Assembly: GCA_016342595.1 (NCBI GenBank)
Contig: JAEINY010000041.1
Coordinates: forward strand, 1-35,250
Direction of reading: 5' to 3'
DNA length: 35,250 nt
Source of the DNA: Marinilabiliaceae bacterium
Lineage (GTDB): Bacteria > Bacteroidota > Bacteroidia > Bacteroidales > Marinilabiliaceae
In this document: piece by piece, positions 8,636 to 18,520 of the stretch
Layout of the letters: every line of letters starts with the position of its first letter
Position numbering within the stretch: position 1 is the stretch's first letter
Position numbers and translations under genes: made by a program
The notes under the pieces: model-generated
Database searches by the model: none
Seen by the model: only the letters and a program-made list of their open reading frames with translations
Told to the model about the DNA's origin: nothing

Positions 8636-10942
8636 TTACCATTTTCTGTTTGGTTCAGACCCCATTTCAAACTCCAGCACTCCTCCATTTACAATCTCAT
8701 GATGGCTTATCCACGTTCGGTGCAGTGGTTTGCCGTTCAGTTTGGCTGATTGGATATAAATATTCTCCTGTGAATTGTTATTGGCAACAATGGTGAAATG
8801 CTCTCCCGGGTAATAGTTCTTATCAAGTTTAATGGTAATCTTATTAAAGACAGGACTTGTGAGTTGATATTTATTATCACCGGGACAAACAGGATGGATT
8901 CCCATGGCAGCCAATACATACCATGCCGACATCTGCCCTACATCTTCATTGCCACACAACCCAAGCACATCTGTTCCATAAGCCTTATCACAAATTGCAC
9001 GTGTCCACTTCTGTGTAAGCCATGGTGAATCGGTATAATTAAACATAAACGGTACCTGATGCACCGGCTCATTGGGATGATTGTAATAATCATTCCATAA
9101 AAAATCATCCGGAGCATTATCCAAAAAGGCTTTCAATTCCTGTAAAAAGAACTCCTCACCCATCAGCTCCTTCAAACCCTTTACATCATGAGGCACAAAC
9201 CATCCCTGCTGAAACGGATTACTTTCCACGCAGCCCTGTCCATGAACAGCTTTACCCTTCCATTCCGTCCATGTTCCATCCTGATTTTTAGCCCTGAACC
9301 ATTTAACCTCTTTATCCCAAATATTTTTATAAGCTTTGCTTTTTTGATAATATTCCCCGGCTATATCCTCTTTTCCCAAGGATTCGGCCAGTCGCCCCAT
9401 ACACCAGTCAAAATATGCATATTCAAGTGTATGAGATATATAACCCGGCACATAGCCCAATTCACCATTTCCAAATTCATCGACACTATTTTTGCTGAAT
9501 TCATAAGCCTTTTTAATATCGAAGTTGCGGATTCCTTTTTCATAGGCGTCCACCACTACCAAAACGGCAGGATTTCCTATCATACATCCGGAATAGGCAT
9601 TCAGGATTTCCCATCTGGGGAAATAACCTTTACCACTGAGTTCAGCCATCTGAATAAGAGAGTTAATCTCATCATTAACCATCTGCGGATTAATCAGGGT
9701 TTGCAGAGGAAACTGACTGCGAAAAACATCCCAACCACTGAATACCGTACGATAAGTAAAATCATCTGTTTTATGGATTTTACCATCGGCACCAACATAG
9801 TTACCATTCAAATCCGAAGAACTACGCGGATCAATCATACTATGATAAAGGGCAGTGTAGAAAATAGTTTTCTCCCGGTCGGTAGTCCCCTCTATTTCAA
9901 TACCTGAGATAGCCTTAGCCCATAAGCTGCGTGCCTCATCCTTTACCTGATCGAAGTTCCAGTGGGGAATGTCATGTTCCAGGTTTTCCCTCGCCCCTTC
10001 GATACTTACAAAGGAAATACCTGATTTCACTAACACCTCTTCCCCCTGTTTGGAAGCAAATTCTGTAAAAAAGCCAATATGCTCTCCCTGCATCTCTTTC
10101 ACTCCTTTTTTCACCACAGCTTTGGCGACCAGTTCCTGGTATTTATCACTGGTTACATCCTGGCGTTTTCTTGGCCAGTTATCCGGGATGTCAACCATCC
10201 ATATCCCAGTATTTTTTAAAGGTTTGCTAAACTGGCAACAGAAATAAACAATGTAGTCGGCTTTCCCTGCACCATTACCCCAGCCGCCTCCTTCGGGAGG
10301 GCACTTCATCCACCCCTGAATGGTATGATCATCCACAACTTTCACATACTGCTCTGTGGAAGTCCCTCCCACGCGTCGGGATAGGTCGATCTGTACTCTG
10401 GCCTTTTCTGCCCCGGGAAAAGTAAAGCGGATTATTCCGGCACGTGGCGCCGCAGAAAGTTCGGCCCTGATATTATAATCATCCAGTGTAACCGCATAAT
10501 AGCCGGCTTTCGCCACTTCCGTATCGTGTGAATACCTTGATCTGTAACCAGCTTCTGGATTCTCATCTTTTCCTTTGACTGTGTGCAACTCCCCAACCGT
10601 GGGCATCACAAGGAAATTCCCCAGGTCGCCATACCAGCCTATACCGCTCATATGTGTAAAACTGAATCCCTCTATGGTTTTATGGTGCCAGGAATAACCG
10701 GGGCCATTGTCACCCCCGGTGCGGGTATCAGGGCTTAACTGTACCAAACCAAACGGAGTAGCTGCTCCAGGAAAGGTCTTCCCTAATCCATGTCCGCTTT
10801 TACCGGCTTCTGTAGATGTAGATGTACCAATAATCGGTTTGATGTAATCGACCGGTTGCTTCGATTTATTCGGCGCACAAGAAGCCATTAGTCCTATTGC
10901 CAGTAGGGCAGAAACCCTCTTTAATATTTTGAAAATACTCAT
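8636..10942 (-). CDS. GH92 family protein, probable exo-alpha-mannosidase
   Basis: A 768-residue lipoprotein (lipobox LMASC, C22) of the GH92 family, calcium-dependent inverting alpha-mannosidases with an N-terminal beta-sandwich and a C-terminal (alpha/alpha)6 domain. Seen: YIKPIIGTSTS, GKTFPGAATPFGLVQLSPDT (residues 55-72), FSGWDVFRSQFPL (401-413), HPNEPVHQVPFMFNY (622-636) and GNEDVGQMSAWYV (664-676), the signature around the catalytic base. The acid-bearing motif reads CVESNPFQQGWFVPHD with Glu573, so the acid is kept although its surroundings differ from the common EGNAWQY form. It lies 40 bases after the GH95-like gene and 10 before DUF5703 copy 2, all in one operon. Family assignment is secure; linkage specificity (alpha-1,2, 1,3, 1,4 or 1,6) is not visible. 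Confidence 0.93.
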   Translation of the reverse strand: MSIFKILKRVSALLAIGLMASCAPNKSKQPVDYIKPIIGTSTSTEAGKSGHGLGKTFPGAATPFGLVQLSPDTRTGGDNGPGYSWHHKTIEGFSFTHMSGIGWYGDLGNFLVMPTVGELHTVKGKDENPEAGYRSRYSHDTEVAKAGYYAVTLDDYNIRAELSAAPRAGIIRFTFPGAEKARVQIDLSRRVGGTSTEQYVKVVDDHTIQGWMKCPPEGGGWGNGAGKADYIVYFCCQFSKPLKNTGIWMVDIPDNWPRKRQDVTSDKYQELVAKAVVKKGVKEMQGEHIGFFTEFASKQGEEVLVKSGISFVSIEGARENLEHDIPHWNFDQVKDEARSLWAKAISGIEIEGTTDREKTIFYTALYHSMIDPRSSSDLNGNYVGADGKIHKTDDFTYRTVFSGWDVFRSQFPLQTLINPQMVNDEINSLIQMAELSGKGYFPRWEILNAYSGCMIGNPAVLVVVDAYEKGIRNFDIKKAYEFSKNSVDEFGNGELGYVPGYISHTLEYAYFDWCMGRLAESLGKEDIAGEYYQKSKAYKNIWDKEVKWFRAKNQDGTWTEWKGKAVHGQGCVESNPFQQGWFVPHDVKGLKELMGEEFFLQELKAFLDNAPDDFLWNDYYNHPNEPVHQVPFMFNYTDSPWLTQKWTRAICDKAYGTDVLGLCGNEDVGQMSAWYVLAAMGIHPVCPGDNKYQLTSPVFNKITIKLDKNYYPGEHFTIVANNNSQENIYIQSAKLNGKPLHRTWISHHEIVNGGVLEFEMGSEPNRKW

Positions 10943-10981
10943 TTTATATTTTGAAAAATTAATAGCTATAATTAATTATTC

Positions 10982-13252
10982 CTATTCCTGAACAGGGCTT
11001 ATTATCAGTTTCTCTCCGGCTTTAGTATTGATTATTATGCGACGGCCTCCACTTTTAATTTCTTGCTTCTTCTTAAAATTGCTCTGAATAACTAATTCCT
11101 GTCCAGGCCATGGATTATCCAGAATACAGGTCTTTCCTTTTTCACTAAAAATATTCACATAGGAGACCTGTCCGTCTTTCAGCTCACTGGACACCAGAAA
11201 AGCCCCGTAAGTTCTCAGACTATGAAAGCTGGCATCTTTACTTTCAGGCCATAACGGAAACACTCTAAGAACACCCTGGTGTCCCATGCAAAGCATTTCG
11301 TTGATGGTATTAGGAACCGTACTGAAGTTTTCAATACCGTGCGGATTCCCCAATTGGAATCCATTGGGATAGGTATGATCGATATACGCATGCATCTTTG
11401 ATAATATTGTATCTGCATCGTAACCTACACGCACCGCAGCCGGGAAGAAACTATTGGAGCCATTAAAATCAATCCAACGTTGCATAACATCAATCGTATT
11501 ATGAGCCACCCGAAGCAATTCAGGATCACTATTTAAACCGATTTGTCCGGATGGATAAATATGCTGAATGCCCAGGGTATTGTCGCCCCACCAATCGGTT
11601 CCTTTCTCCGTATATCGAAAAACCTTTTTGCCATCCCGTTCCTGATAGGTATAATCGGATAAATGATCTTTTACATATTGCCAATTGTCTGCACGTTCAG
11701 AATCTACTCCCAATTCCATACTCATATCAATGGCAGTTTGCATAACCATCCTGACCAATCCCAATGACAGAATAGGATTCATGGTACCCACCGTCCCTTC
11801 ATGAATGGCATCGTTGTAAATCACATACCGATCTTCTTCAAAAGTCAGGTAGTTTTCCCAAAAGGTAGCAACCCCTTTTACAAAAGCGTATATCCTTTTT
11901 GCATACTCCAAATCGTAAGTATGATAAAATTGCATAGCCATATTTACCACACAATAAGCGGAGTTACTTTTCTGCCCAAAGAACAAACCACCTGCTTCTT
12001 CATTCCCTTCTTCAGTGTACTTGCGATGGTTGGTCATTAAATCATTCTTTCGGGTCGTTTCCATTCCTAAAGGGCCAATTCCTACCGGCAACATAATCCC
12101 CTCTTTAATGCCTGTTATTTCAGAGGAGTAGTACTTCCCACGTTCAGTCATTGCCAATACCGGGGCATAGTACGGATCGGCCTGCTCAATATGGTTCGAA
12201 GAATACAAACCATAATAAGGAGCGATATGGTTATAATTTAAGTGATAATCACCATTCCAGTAGGGGCGCTCTTTGGTGATGCATGTACCAAAAATAGAGG
12301 GGGGAAAATCTTTATCCCGACTGAAACAAGCCATATTATAATTCGACAGATAATATTGTTTCTCAATCAGATCATCATGAATATCTACATATGATTTTGA
12401 CCAGAAATCCTGCCACCATGCTTCATGTTTCTTTTCAATTTCTTTTAATTCAGACTTATTGATAGCAACCACATTATCAATAACTGTTTTAACGCAATTA
12501 TCGCTTTTAAAATTACTGGAGAAAGCACAGGCAATGACTACTTTTTTTTCCGGCGTAAGTGTAAATGTGTTGGAGGGTTCATTCAGGATGTTAACGGCAA
12601 TGGCCGATTGGGTAGGGATGTCTACATCCTGTTCAAAGGCCCGGGAGATCCATATCACACCATCTTTCTCAATGGCCGTATCTTCTTTTGTGGGGAATTT
12701 GATATCCAATGGAGGATTGTCAATGATCTCCTTCTTTCCAGGTAATAAGAGGTTGATTTTTCCATTAATCCTTTGTTTTCCTTTTAGACTTAATTCAATA
12801 ATCATTAAATCTTCGGCTGCCGAAACATAGGTGCAATAATTTACCTCCAGGTCATCCATTGTAAAACTGGAATTAGTCTTAGCCTTGTATAGGTTTTGTT
12901 CCACATGATAGGTCGCCTCTTTTAGCTCAGGTATCTCAATTTCAATTCTTCCTAAAACAGCAGGAAAAGATTCATTATATCCATTTTTCAAGCGCCAGAA
13001 ATCGTTTCTGGCTATGTAATAGGTTTGTTTCTCAGGATTACCGGAAATCGCCACACCAGTGTATCCATTTCCAAGAAGGGGAGCATCCACAGAATGTGGT
13101 ACAGGAATTCTGCCAGGAGCCTCATTAAAAATGATACGGTGTTTTGAAATTAACTTTTGCACGATCCTGTTGTTCGAACCATTCTCCTCCTTACATGAAA
13201 ATAATAACATGAATAAAAGGAAGCAATAAATTCCAGTATTTTTCTTGTCCAT
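10982..13252 (-). CDS. GH95-like (alpha/alpha)6 exported glycosidase
   Basis: A lipoprotein of about 756 residues. The ORF opens at 13267 with MIYIIMDKK, but the ATG at 13252 (MDKKNTGIYCFLLFML) gives a proper signal ending in LLFSC, so I chose it. Its layout resembles GH95 and its relatives: an N-terminal beta-sandwich (DAPLLGNGYTGVAISGNPEK, ARNDFWRL), a linker with HEAWWQDFWSKSYVDIHD, a helical toroid (YWNGDYHLNYNHIAPYYGLY, TDWWGDNTLGIQHIYPSGQI) and a C-terminal beta region (RVFPLWPESKDASFHSLRTY, GAFLVSSELKDGQV). GH95 enzymes are alpha-L-fucosidases or alpha-L-galactosidases; this divergent member may not share that activity. It is the first enzyme after susD, beyond a hairpin terminator, and has a candidate ECF-type promoter just upstream. 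Confidence 0.8.
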   Translation of the reverse strand: MDKKNTGIYCFLLFMLLFSCKEENGSNNRIVQKLISKHRIIFNEAPGRIPVPHSVDAPLLGNGYTGVAISGNPEKQTYYIARNDFWRLKNGYNESFPAVLGRIEIEIPELKEATYHVEQNLYKAKTNSSFTMDDLEVNYCTYVSAAEDLMIIELSLKGKQRINGKINLLLPGKKEIIDNPPLDIKFPTKEDTAIEKDGVIWISRAFEQDVDIPTQSAIAVNILNEPSNTFTLTPEKKVVIACAFSSNFKSDNCVKTVIDNVVAINKSELKEIEKKHEAWWQDFWSKSYVDIHDDLIEKQYYLSNYNMACFSRDKDFPPSIFGTCITKERPYWNGDYHLNYNHIAPYYGLYSSNHIEQADPYYAPVLAMTERGKYYSSEITGIKEGIMLPVGIGPLGMETTRKNDLMTNHRKYTEEGNEEAGGLFFGQKSNSAYCVVNMAMQFYHTYDLEYAKRIYAFVKGVATFWENYLTFEEDRYVIYNDAIHEGTVGTMNPILSLGLVRMVMQTAIDMSMELGVDSERADNWQYVKDHLSDYTYQERDGKKVFRYTEKGTDWWGDNTLGIQHIYPSGQIGLNSDPELLRVAHNTIDVMQRWIDFNGSNSFFPAAVRVGYDADTILSKMHAYIDHTYPNGFQLGNPHGIENFSTVPNTINEMLCMGHQGVLRVFPLWPESKDASFHSLRTYGAFLVSSELKDGQVSYVNIFSEKGKTCILDNPWPGQELVIQSNFKKKQEIKSGGRRIIINTKAGEKLIISPVQE

Positions 13253-13272
13253 AATAATATAAATCAATTATT

Positions 13273-13305
13273 CTACGTTAAACACCCATTCTGTTCTGTC
13301 CTGTT
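13273..13305 (-). promoter_or_regulatory. Candidate ECF-type promoter before the GH95-like gene
   Basis: The minus strand reads CAGAACAGAAT, 10 bases, CGTAG, ending 20 bases before the chosen ATG. AAC and CGT are 15 bases apart. The 11-base and 5-base words are identical to those before the GH43-like gene. An alternative housekeeping -7 element TAGATTTG (the Bacteroides TAnnTTTG form) lies at 13322-13329, without a clear TTTG at the expected distance. Function is inferred from recurrence and position. Confidence 0.45.
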
Positions 13306-13388
13306 AAATATATAAAAAAAACAAATCTAATTGTCTGATTAAGTTTAATATTTCTGTTTTATTGTACTTATTTTCAATTCGTAAAAAT

Positions 13389-13419
13389 CCTTGAAACTCC
13401 ATCATTTGGAGTTCCAAGG
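13389..13419 (-). terminator. Bidirectional hairpin terminator or attenuator after susD
   Basis: Arms at 13389-13400 and 13408-13419 pair over 12 positions with one mismatch and a 7-base loop. On the minus strand the hairpin lies 28 bases after the susD stop and is followed by ATTTTT; on the plus strand a longer T run follows. It probably lowers expression of the enzymes relative to susCD. Confidence 0.65.
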
Positions 13420-13447
13420 TTTTCAATTTTTTTTTTAAATTCTTCCT

Positions 13448-15139
13448 CTAGTTATAACCCGGGTTTTGTTCTAATTCCGCTTCCGTATTCTTCTCTATTT
13501 CACCAAAAGGAATAGGATATAGGTTATTGTGATTCTCGATGGTTTTTCCTCCATAAGGATTATACTTCTGAGTTCTTTCCACCACAAGTCCCAATCGTGC
13601 AAGAGTTATGCGGCGATGCTCTTCAAAGTTAAGCTCACGCATTCTTTCATCCAGAAGGTAGTCAAGAGTAACATCGGCTTCTGAAACAGGACTAGCTTGT
13701 GCCCGGTTACGAATGGCGTTAATATCTTCAGCTGCTTTTAACTTATTGCCTTTACCAAGATAGGCTTCTGCGCGTAATAAATACGTCTCACCAAGCCTCA
13801 TCATGTATTGATCAAGGAAAGTGTTTCCGCTGCTACTGTTCATTATCCCTTGTTCGATTTTTTCAGGTTGGGGCCCTAGCACCTCAACGGGATGGTCACC
13901 TATAGTGGTCAACTTGGTTGGGAACGCATAATACCATCTCATTGTATCAATCCCATTAATGGCCACTAACTGATCTAATATCTCGCTAATCTTTTTTCCA
14001 TAATCAACCGATTCTGGTTCATCTACTACCCAGTCGCGCATCATATTTCGTTCGTTATTCCGTAAGTCGTTGTTCCAATCACCTTCCCATATTTCATGAG
14101 TAAAATGAGTCGTTCCTCTGACTGTACCAATTCCCCGGCCTCCATTTTGTGTTGTCGGACCAATAAAAGCAGGTTTTCCTTCCGTATCTTTCATGTACCA
14201 ATACAAAGGTGTATAATAACGTTCAAACTTATATGAACTTTGGTGGTTCCATTTATCACCCCCTCCACCGGGGATATCAAATTCAACCTGCATTACCCAT
14301 ATTCCTTCTGTATTACCTGAGTTCCTGTTCTGGTTGTTCATCTGGAATAAGTCCCAGTATGGATCTCCCGGCTGATTGGATTTGTTTCCAAACCGGGTGT
14401 CCATCAAATGATAGTTGGGATTATCAATCACCCAAGATGCGGCTTCTATTGCTTTGTCATAATCATTTAACGACAGATAAATCTCTGATAATAGATGATA
14501 AGCTGCGGCCTTGCACAGTTTCCCATCAGCCTCCACCTCTGTAATTGCCGGAAGGTATTCGACCGCGAAAAGAAGATCTGTCTTCACTTGTTCATATACT
14601 TCTGCTCTTGAATTTCTTTCAAAATCGCGCTTAGGAGTAGTAAGTTCCTCTAATTGCAATGGAACGCCCCCGTAAAGATGTGCCAATCCTCTGTAAGCCC
14701 AGGCACGAAAGAAATAAGCTTCAGCCTTATCTGACATTTTTTTGTCCTCGTCATCATAAGGAATTTCATCAATCCTTCCAATAATGGCATTCGCATTAGA
14801 AATCATCTTATAAAACTCAGACCATCGAGTACCTACAATCCCAGTTGTTGGAGTTAAGTTAGCCGGATAATCTCCAAAAGCTCCCGTTTCGTAGGAGTAG
14901 CCCCCCATGGCAAGGTCTGTACCTAAATCAATATCAGCTCTTCCAGAATGGCCATCAAAAGTAGCTCTAACCTTGCCATAGATATAAGCAAGCGATCCAT
15001 CTATATCTGATGGTTTAGAGTAAGAGTTTTCAGGACTGAAAAAATCTTCAGGAACCTCTTCTAACCATTTATCTTCATTACATGCCTGTAGCAAAAAAAC
15101 AAGGCACAAAATAAATATTGAGAATCTATTATATTTCAT
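13448..15139 (-). CDS. SusD/RagB family glycan-binding lipoprotein
   Basis: A 563-residue outer-membrane lipoprotein (lipobox LLQAC, C20) that caps the SusC pore and binds glycan at the cell surface. SusD hallmarks: the N-terminal region CNEDKWLEEVPEDFFSPENS, TPR-like helices (AEAYFFRAWAYRGLAHLYGG, AAAYHLLSEIYLSLNDYDKA), the late repeat LLRAEAYLGKGNKLKAAEDI and AIRNRAQA, the motif LLDERMRELNFEEHRRITLA from residue 495, and the usual end YPIPFGEIEKN followed by LEQNPGYN. It starts 12 bases after the susC stop, so the pair is cotranscribed. A degraded copy of the segment around DERMRELNFEE occurs at 20446-20536. The ligand cannot be inferred. Confidence 0.96.
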   Translation of the reverse strand: MKYNRFSIFILCLVFLLQACNEDKWLEEVPEDFFSPENSYSKPSDIDGSLAYIYGKVRATFDGHSGRADIDLGTDLAMGGYSYETGAFGDYPANLTPTTGIVGTRWSEFYKMISNANAIIGRIDEIPYDDEDKKMSDKAEAYFFRAWAYRGLAHLYGGVPLQLEELTTPKRDFERNSRAEVYEQVKTDLLFAVEYLPAITEVEADGKLCKAAAYHLLSEIYLSLNDYDKAIEAASWVIDNPNYHLMDTRFGNKSNQPGDPYWDLFQMNNQNRNSGNTEGIWVMQVEFDIPGGGGDKWNHQSSYKFERYYTPLYWYMKDTEGKPAFIGPTTQNGGRGIGTVRGTTHFTHEIWEGDWNNDLRNNERNMMRDWVVDEPESVDYGKKISEILDQLVAINGIDTMRWYYAFPTKLTTIGDHPVEVLGPQPEKIEQGIMNSSSGNTFLDQYMMRLGETYLLRAEAYLGKGNKLKAAEDINAIRNRAQASPVSEADVTLDYLLDERMRELNFEEHRRITLARLGLVVERTQKYNPYGGKTIENHNNLYPIPFGEIEKNTEAELEQNPGYN

Positions 15140-15151
15140 GATTGAATTATT

Positions 15152-18100
15152 TTAAAATGAGAAATTTGCACCAAATGAAAATGTTTTAGGAACCGGGTTG
15201 CCGGCATTGGGAGCCATTTCAGCACCGGTTTCCGGATCAACTCCAGTCCATTTTGTCCAGGTATACAAATTCTTTGCACTTACCGAAAGCGTTAAGTTGC
15301 GCACTCCCAGCTTGTTAAGAATACTCTTATCGAATGAGTAACTCAAAGTAACATCTTTTAAACGCACAAAGTTACGCTGCTGATAATAATTAGGGCGAAC
15401 TTTTGATTGGTTATCTAATGAAGGATAAGTGGCATTAGTATTCTCAGGCGTCCAATAGTCATACTCCTCAACCACATTCCATTTATCATCTCTCCAATAC
15501 CCGTTATTATTAGGCGAATTACTTCCATAGTAGTAATTCTTACCTCCTTGAATAGAATTAAGAAATACCATTAACGACCAGTTCTTGTATTTAAAATTAT
15601 TTTGGAAACTGAAACGGTAACTTGGATCTTTATGTCCAATAATACTACGGTCATCTTCTGCAGAAATGATATCATAACCATTCTCATCCTTGTCACCGTT
15701 TAGGTTTGCAATACGATAGGTTCCTTCAAAGAATCCGGGTGCAAGATCATCACCTATTTGCCACATACCATCTACCGTATAATCATAGATTGGATGCAAA
15801 GATTCACCAATAAACAATTTACTTCCAATCTGGTCATCCTCTTTACCATCGCCATCCAGGTCCTGCCCAAGGATTTTAACCAACTCGCTTCTATTCCTGG
15901 AAAAATTAAAGCTCGATTCCCATGTAAAATTATGGATCTTCACATTTGTAGTACTCAGCGTAAATTCTATACCATGATTAGAAACTTCCCCAATATTGGT
16001 AAAAACATCGGAATATCCGGTTATACGGGGAAGTTCTATCTTAAACAGCATCCCGGTAGTTGAAGTGTTATAATATTCAATATTACCTCTTATTCTAGAG
16101 TTTAGGAAATTAAAATCAAGCCCCAAATTTGTCCCGGTAGTGGTCTCCCAACCTAAATCTTTATTTGAAAGATTACTTATTGTCTGCCCCATTACAGAGC
16201 TTCCACCATCTCCAAATACATAAACATTACCAGTAGACATTTGTGCTAATGTACCATATCTTCCAATAGTTCTATTTCCTGACTCACCATAAGAACCTCT
16301 TAACTTCAGAAAATCGATCCAACTGATATTGTCTTTAATAAATCCTTCTTCACTGAGTACCCATCCCAATGCGACAGAAGGAAAAACACCTATCTTTGTG
16401 TTTTCCCCAAATCCAGAGAAACCATCCCGACGAACAGTTGCAGTTGCCAAATAACGGTCATTAAACTTATACTGCAGCCGTCCCATCATATATAAGCTCG
16501 ATTCACTCCACTTTGAGGAATTAACGCGATGTTTCTCCACATCACCCCCTTCTAACCAATTATATCCGAGATCCAGATTAGGAAAAACACCTGAACTGGC
16601 TTCTGTCTTTTCACCTTCTCTTTCTTCCACACCATAGAGCAAAGTTGCATTAATATCGTGAATACTATTGAACTTCTTTTCATAACTTAGGATGTTATCC
16701 AGACTCCAGTCAAGTGAAGAGCCATTTTTCTTGTAAGCACTTCCCGTCCAGCTTTCACCTCTTTCATCAAACCGGAATTCCTTTGACGATCGATAGTTTT
16801 GGGAATAATTAAACCGGTATTTAAGACCGTCCACCGGGAGCTTTACTTCTGCATAGAAATTCCCGAACAGATTCATTCTTGTATCCAGATCCTTAACTTT
16901 AACATGACTTAACAAAGGATTCGGTTGTCCGGCAATTAAATCTTCAAGATTTCCGTCCTCATCGTGGGATTTTCCCAAGGGACTCTGAAGAAATCCCCAA
17001 AGCAAACTAGGTGAAGCACCTGAATAGTCTGCTGAAGTGATAAACGACTGAACGCCCAGAGTGAACCAATCAGTGATATTATTTTCAAAGTTCATTCTTA
17101 AGCTGTAACGCTTATACTTATCATCAATCACAAATCCTTCCTGATCATAATATCCGGTAGAAATAAAATAGTTTGTTTTCTCTGTGGCTCCACTCATGCT
17201 AAGATTATGGCTTTGAATAGATCCATCCTTTGAAATTAAATCTAACCAATCCGTATTCGTTTCACCATCCTGGTAACCGTCATAATAATCTGGAAATATC
17301 TTTGTGCTTACATCGAAATCAGGATTTGGAGTAGTATAATCAGGTCCTGTCCGACTTTCTCTCCAATACCTGTCTGCCTGCTTTTGAATGTATCCATCCC
17401 GGTCCAATGGAGTCAGCATATTAGAGAAAGTTTGAATGGAATAACTACCTGCATAACTAAAGATAGGTTTCTCCTCTTTCTTACCTCTTTTAGTGGTTAT
17501 AATAATCACCCCATTAGCAGCCTGTGAACCATAAATAGCTGTTGAACTGGCATCTTTTAAAATATCAACTGATGCAATATCATTCGGATTTATTTCCACT
17601 AGACTACCTCGGTAAACAGCTCCATCTAATACAATAAGAGGAGCGTTACTTCCTGATAAAGAATTTTGGCCCCGAATCAAGATAGAGGGATTTTCACCAG
17701 ACTTGGTGGCCTGACTAATATTCAAACCTGGAACAGTACCTTGCAGACTTTGTACTATACTTGCATTAGGTTGTTCTTTAAACGATTCTATATCTGCTTT
17801 TACCACGGCACCTGTTAAATCACTTTTTTTAGCGCTACCATACCCAATAGCAACCACTTCATCCAAACCAATAGATTCATCAACCAACGTAATATCAATT
17901 GATGATCTACCAGCTATCTGTATTTCCTGATTAACGAACCCAATAAATGAAAACACAATGATATCATCCGGTTCATCTACCTGTAACGTATAAGTGCCAT
18001 CAATGCCCGTAATAACGCCATGCTGAGCATTATTTTTCTCATACACATTTACGCCTGGAACAGGTTCTCCAAATTTATCACTTACTTTACCTGTAATTGT

Positions 18101-18508
18101 AATCAATTGCTGTTGGATTTCAGATGAAGCACCAGCAGTCGTTTTTTCTATTTTCGTTATCACCACATTGTTTTCGATGATGGCATAACGATAGTCATCT
18201 TTATCCAGGAGTTGCATTAACACCTCGTTAATATTACCATCTTTCACATCAAAGGAATAGGTTTTTGACAGATCAATTTGATCATCCTTAAATATAAAGC
18301 CATAACCGGTTGATTTTTTAATTTGCTCGAATACATCAAGCAAAGTAGCATTCTTTATGCTCAGATCCACTTGCTTTTCCTGGCTTACCACTGATGCAGC
18401 GAGAGATAATCCACAAACAATCAGCAGCACTAATGAAATCTTCATAACCCTAATAAATTTAAGACAATCAAATTCTAATTGCCATGGAACAATTCGTTTC
18501 TTTTTCAT
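15152..18508 (-). CDS. SusC/RagA TonB-dependent receptor with STN signalling domain
   Basis: A 1118-residue outer-membrane TonB-dependent transporter for oligosaccharides. Order seen: signal (hydrophobic part 22-41, with a second possible start at Met22), STN secretin/TonB N-terminal domain (about 44-120), carboxypeptidase-regulatory-like barrel-cap domain (about 136-210), TonB-box-like DEVVAIGYG (216-224), plug (LIVLDGAVYRG at 291, VDILKDASSTAIYGSQAANG from 314), and a long barrel ending in VPKTFSFGANFSF. The STN domain is what separates transducing receptors from plain SusC proteins, and it fits the adjacent ECF sigma and FecR genes. The gene is followed closely by susD. A palindrome and a promoter-like motif lie just before the start. 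Confidence 0.96.
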   Translation of the reverse strand: MKKKRIVPWQLEFDCLKFIRVMKISLVLLIVCGLSLAASVVSQEKQVDLSIKNATLLDVFEQIKKSTGYGFIFKDDQIDLSKTYSFDVKDGNINEVLMQLLDKDDYRYAIIENNVVITKIEKTTAGASSEIQQQLITITGKVSDKFGEPVPGVNVYEKNNAQHGVITGIDGTYTLQVDEPDDIIVFSFIGFVNQEIQIAGRSSIDITLVDESIGLDEVVAIGYGSAKKSDLTGAVVKADIESFKEQPNASIVQSLQGTVPGLNISQATKSGENPSILIRGQNSLSGSNAPLIVLDGAVYRGSLVEINPNDIASVDILKDASSTAIYGSQAANGVIIITTKRGKKEEKPIFSYAGSYSIQTFSNMLTPLDRDGYIQKQADRYWRESRTGPDYTTPNPDFDVSTKIFPDYYDGYQDGETNTDWLDLISKDGSIQSHNLSMSGATEKTNYFISTGYYDQEGFVIDDKYKRYSLRMNFENNITDWFTLGVQSFITSADYSGASPSLLWGFLQSPLGKSHDEDGNLEDLIAGQPNPLLSHVKVKDLDTRMNLFGNFYAEVKLPVDGLKYRFNYSQNYRSSKEFRFDERGESWTGSAYKKNGSSLDWSLDNILSYEKKFNSIHDINATLLYGVEEREGEKTEASSGVFPNLDLGYNWLEGGDVEKHRVNSSKWSESSLYMMGRLQYKFNDRYLATATVRRDGFSGFGENTKIGVFPSVALGWVLSEEGFIKDNISWIDFLKLRGSYGESGNRTIGRYGTLAQMSTGNVYVFGDGGSSVMGQTISNLSNKDLGWETTTGTNLGLDFNFLNSRIRGNIEYYNTSTTGMLFKIELPRITGYSDVFTNIGEVSNHGIEFTLSTTNVKIHNFTWESSFNFSRNRSELVKILGQDLDGDGKEDDQIGSKLFIGESLHPIYDYTVDGMWQIGDDLAPGFFEGTYRIANLNGDKDENGYDIISAEDDRSIIGHKDPSYRFSFQNNFKYKNWSLMVFLNSIQGGKNYYYGSNSPNNNGYWRDDKWNVVEEYDYWTPENTNATYPSLDNQSKVRPNYYQQRNFVRLKDVTLSYSFDKSILNKLGVRNLTLSVSAKNLYTWTKWTGVDPETGAEMAPNAGNPVPKTFSFGANFSF

Positions 18509-18520
18509 AAATTTGTAGTT

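Noticed and set aside
9188..9907. A 239-codon plus-strand open frame inside the GH92 gene
   Set aside because: It is antisense to a well-conserved GH92 coding region, with low-complexity composition and no family features.
8636..10942. GH92 acting as a mannose-1-phosphate uncapping enzyme, as suggested by the phosphodiesterase nearby
   Set aside because: Known uncapping GH92 enzymes replace the acid Glu with Gln. Both GH92 proteins here keep Glu (573 and 578).
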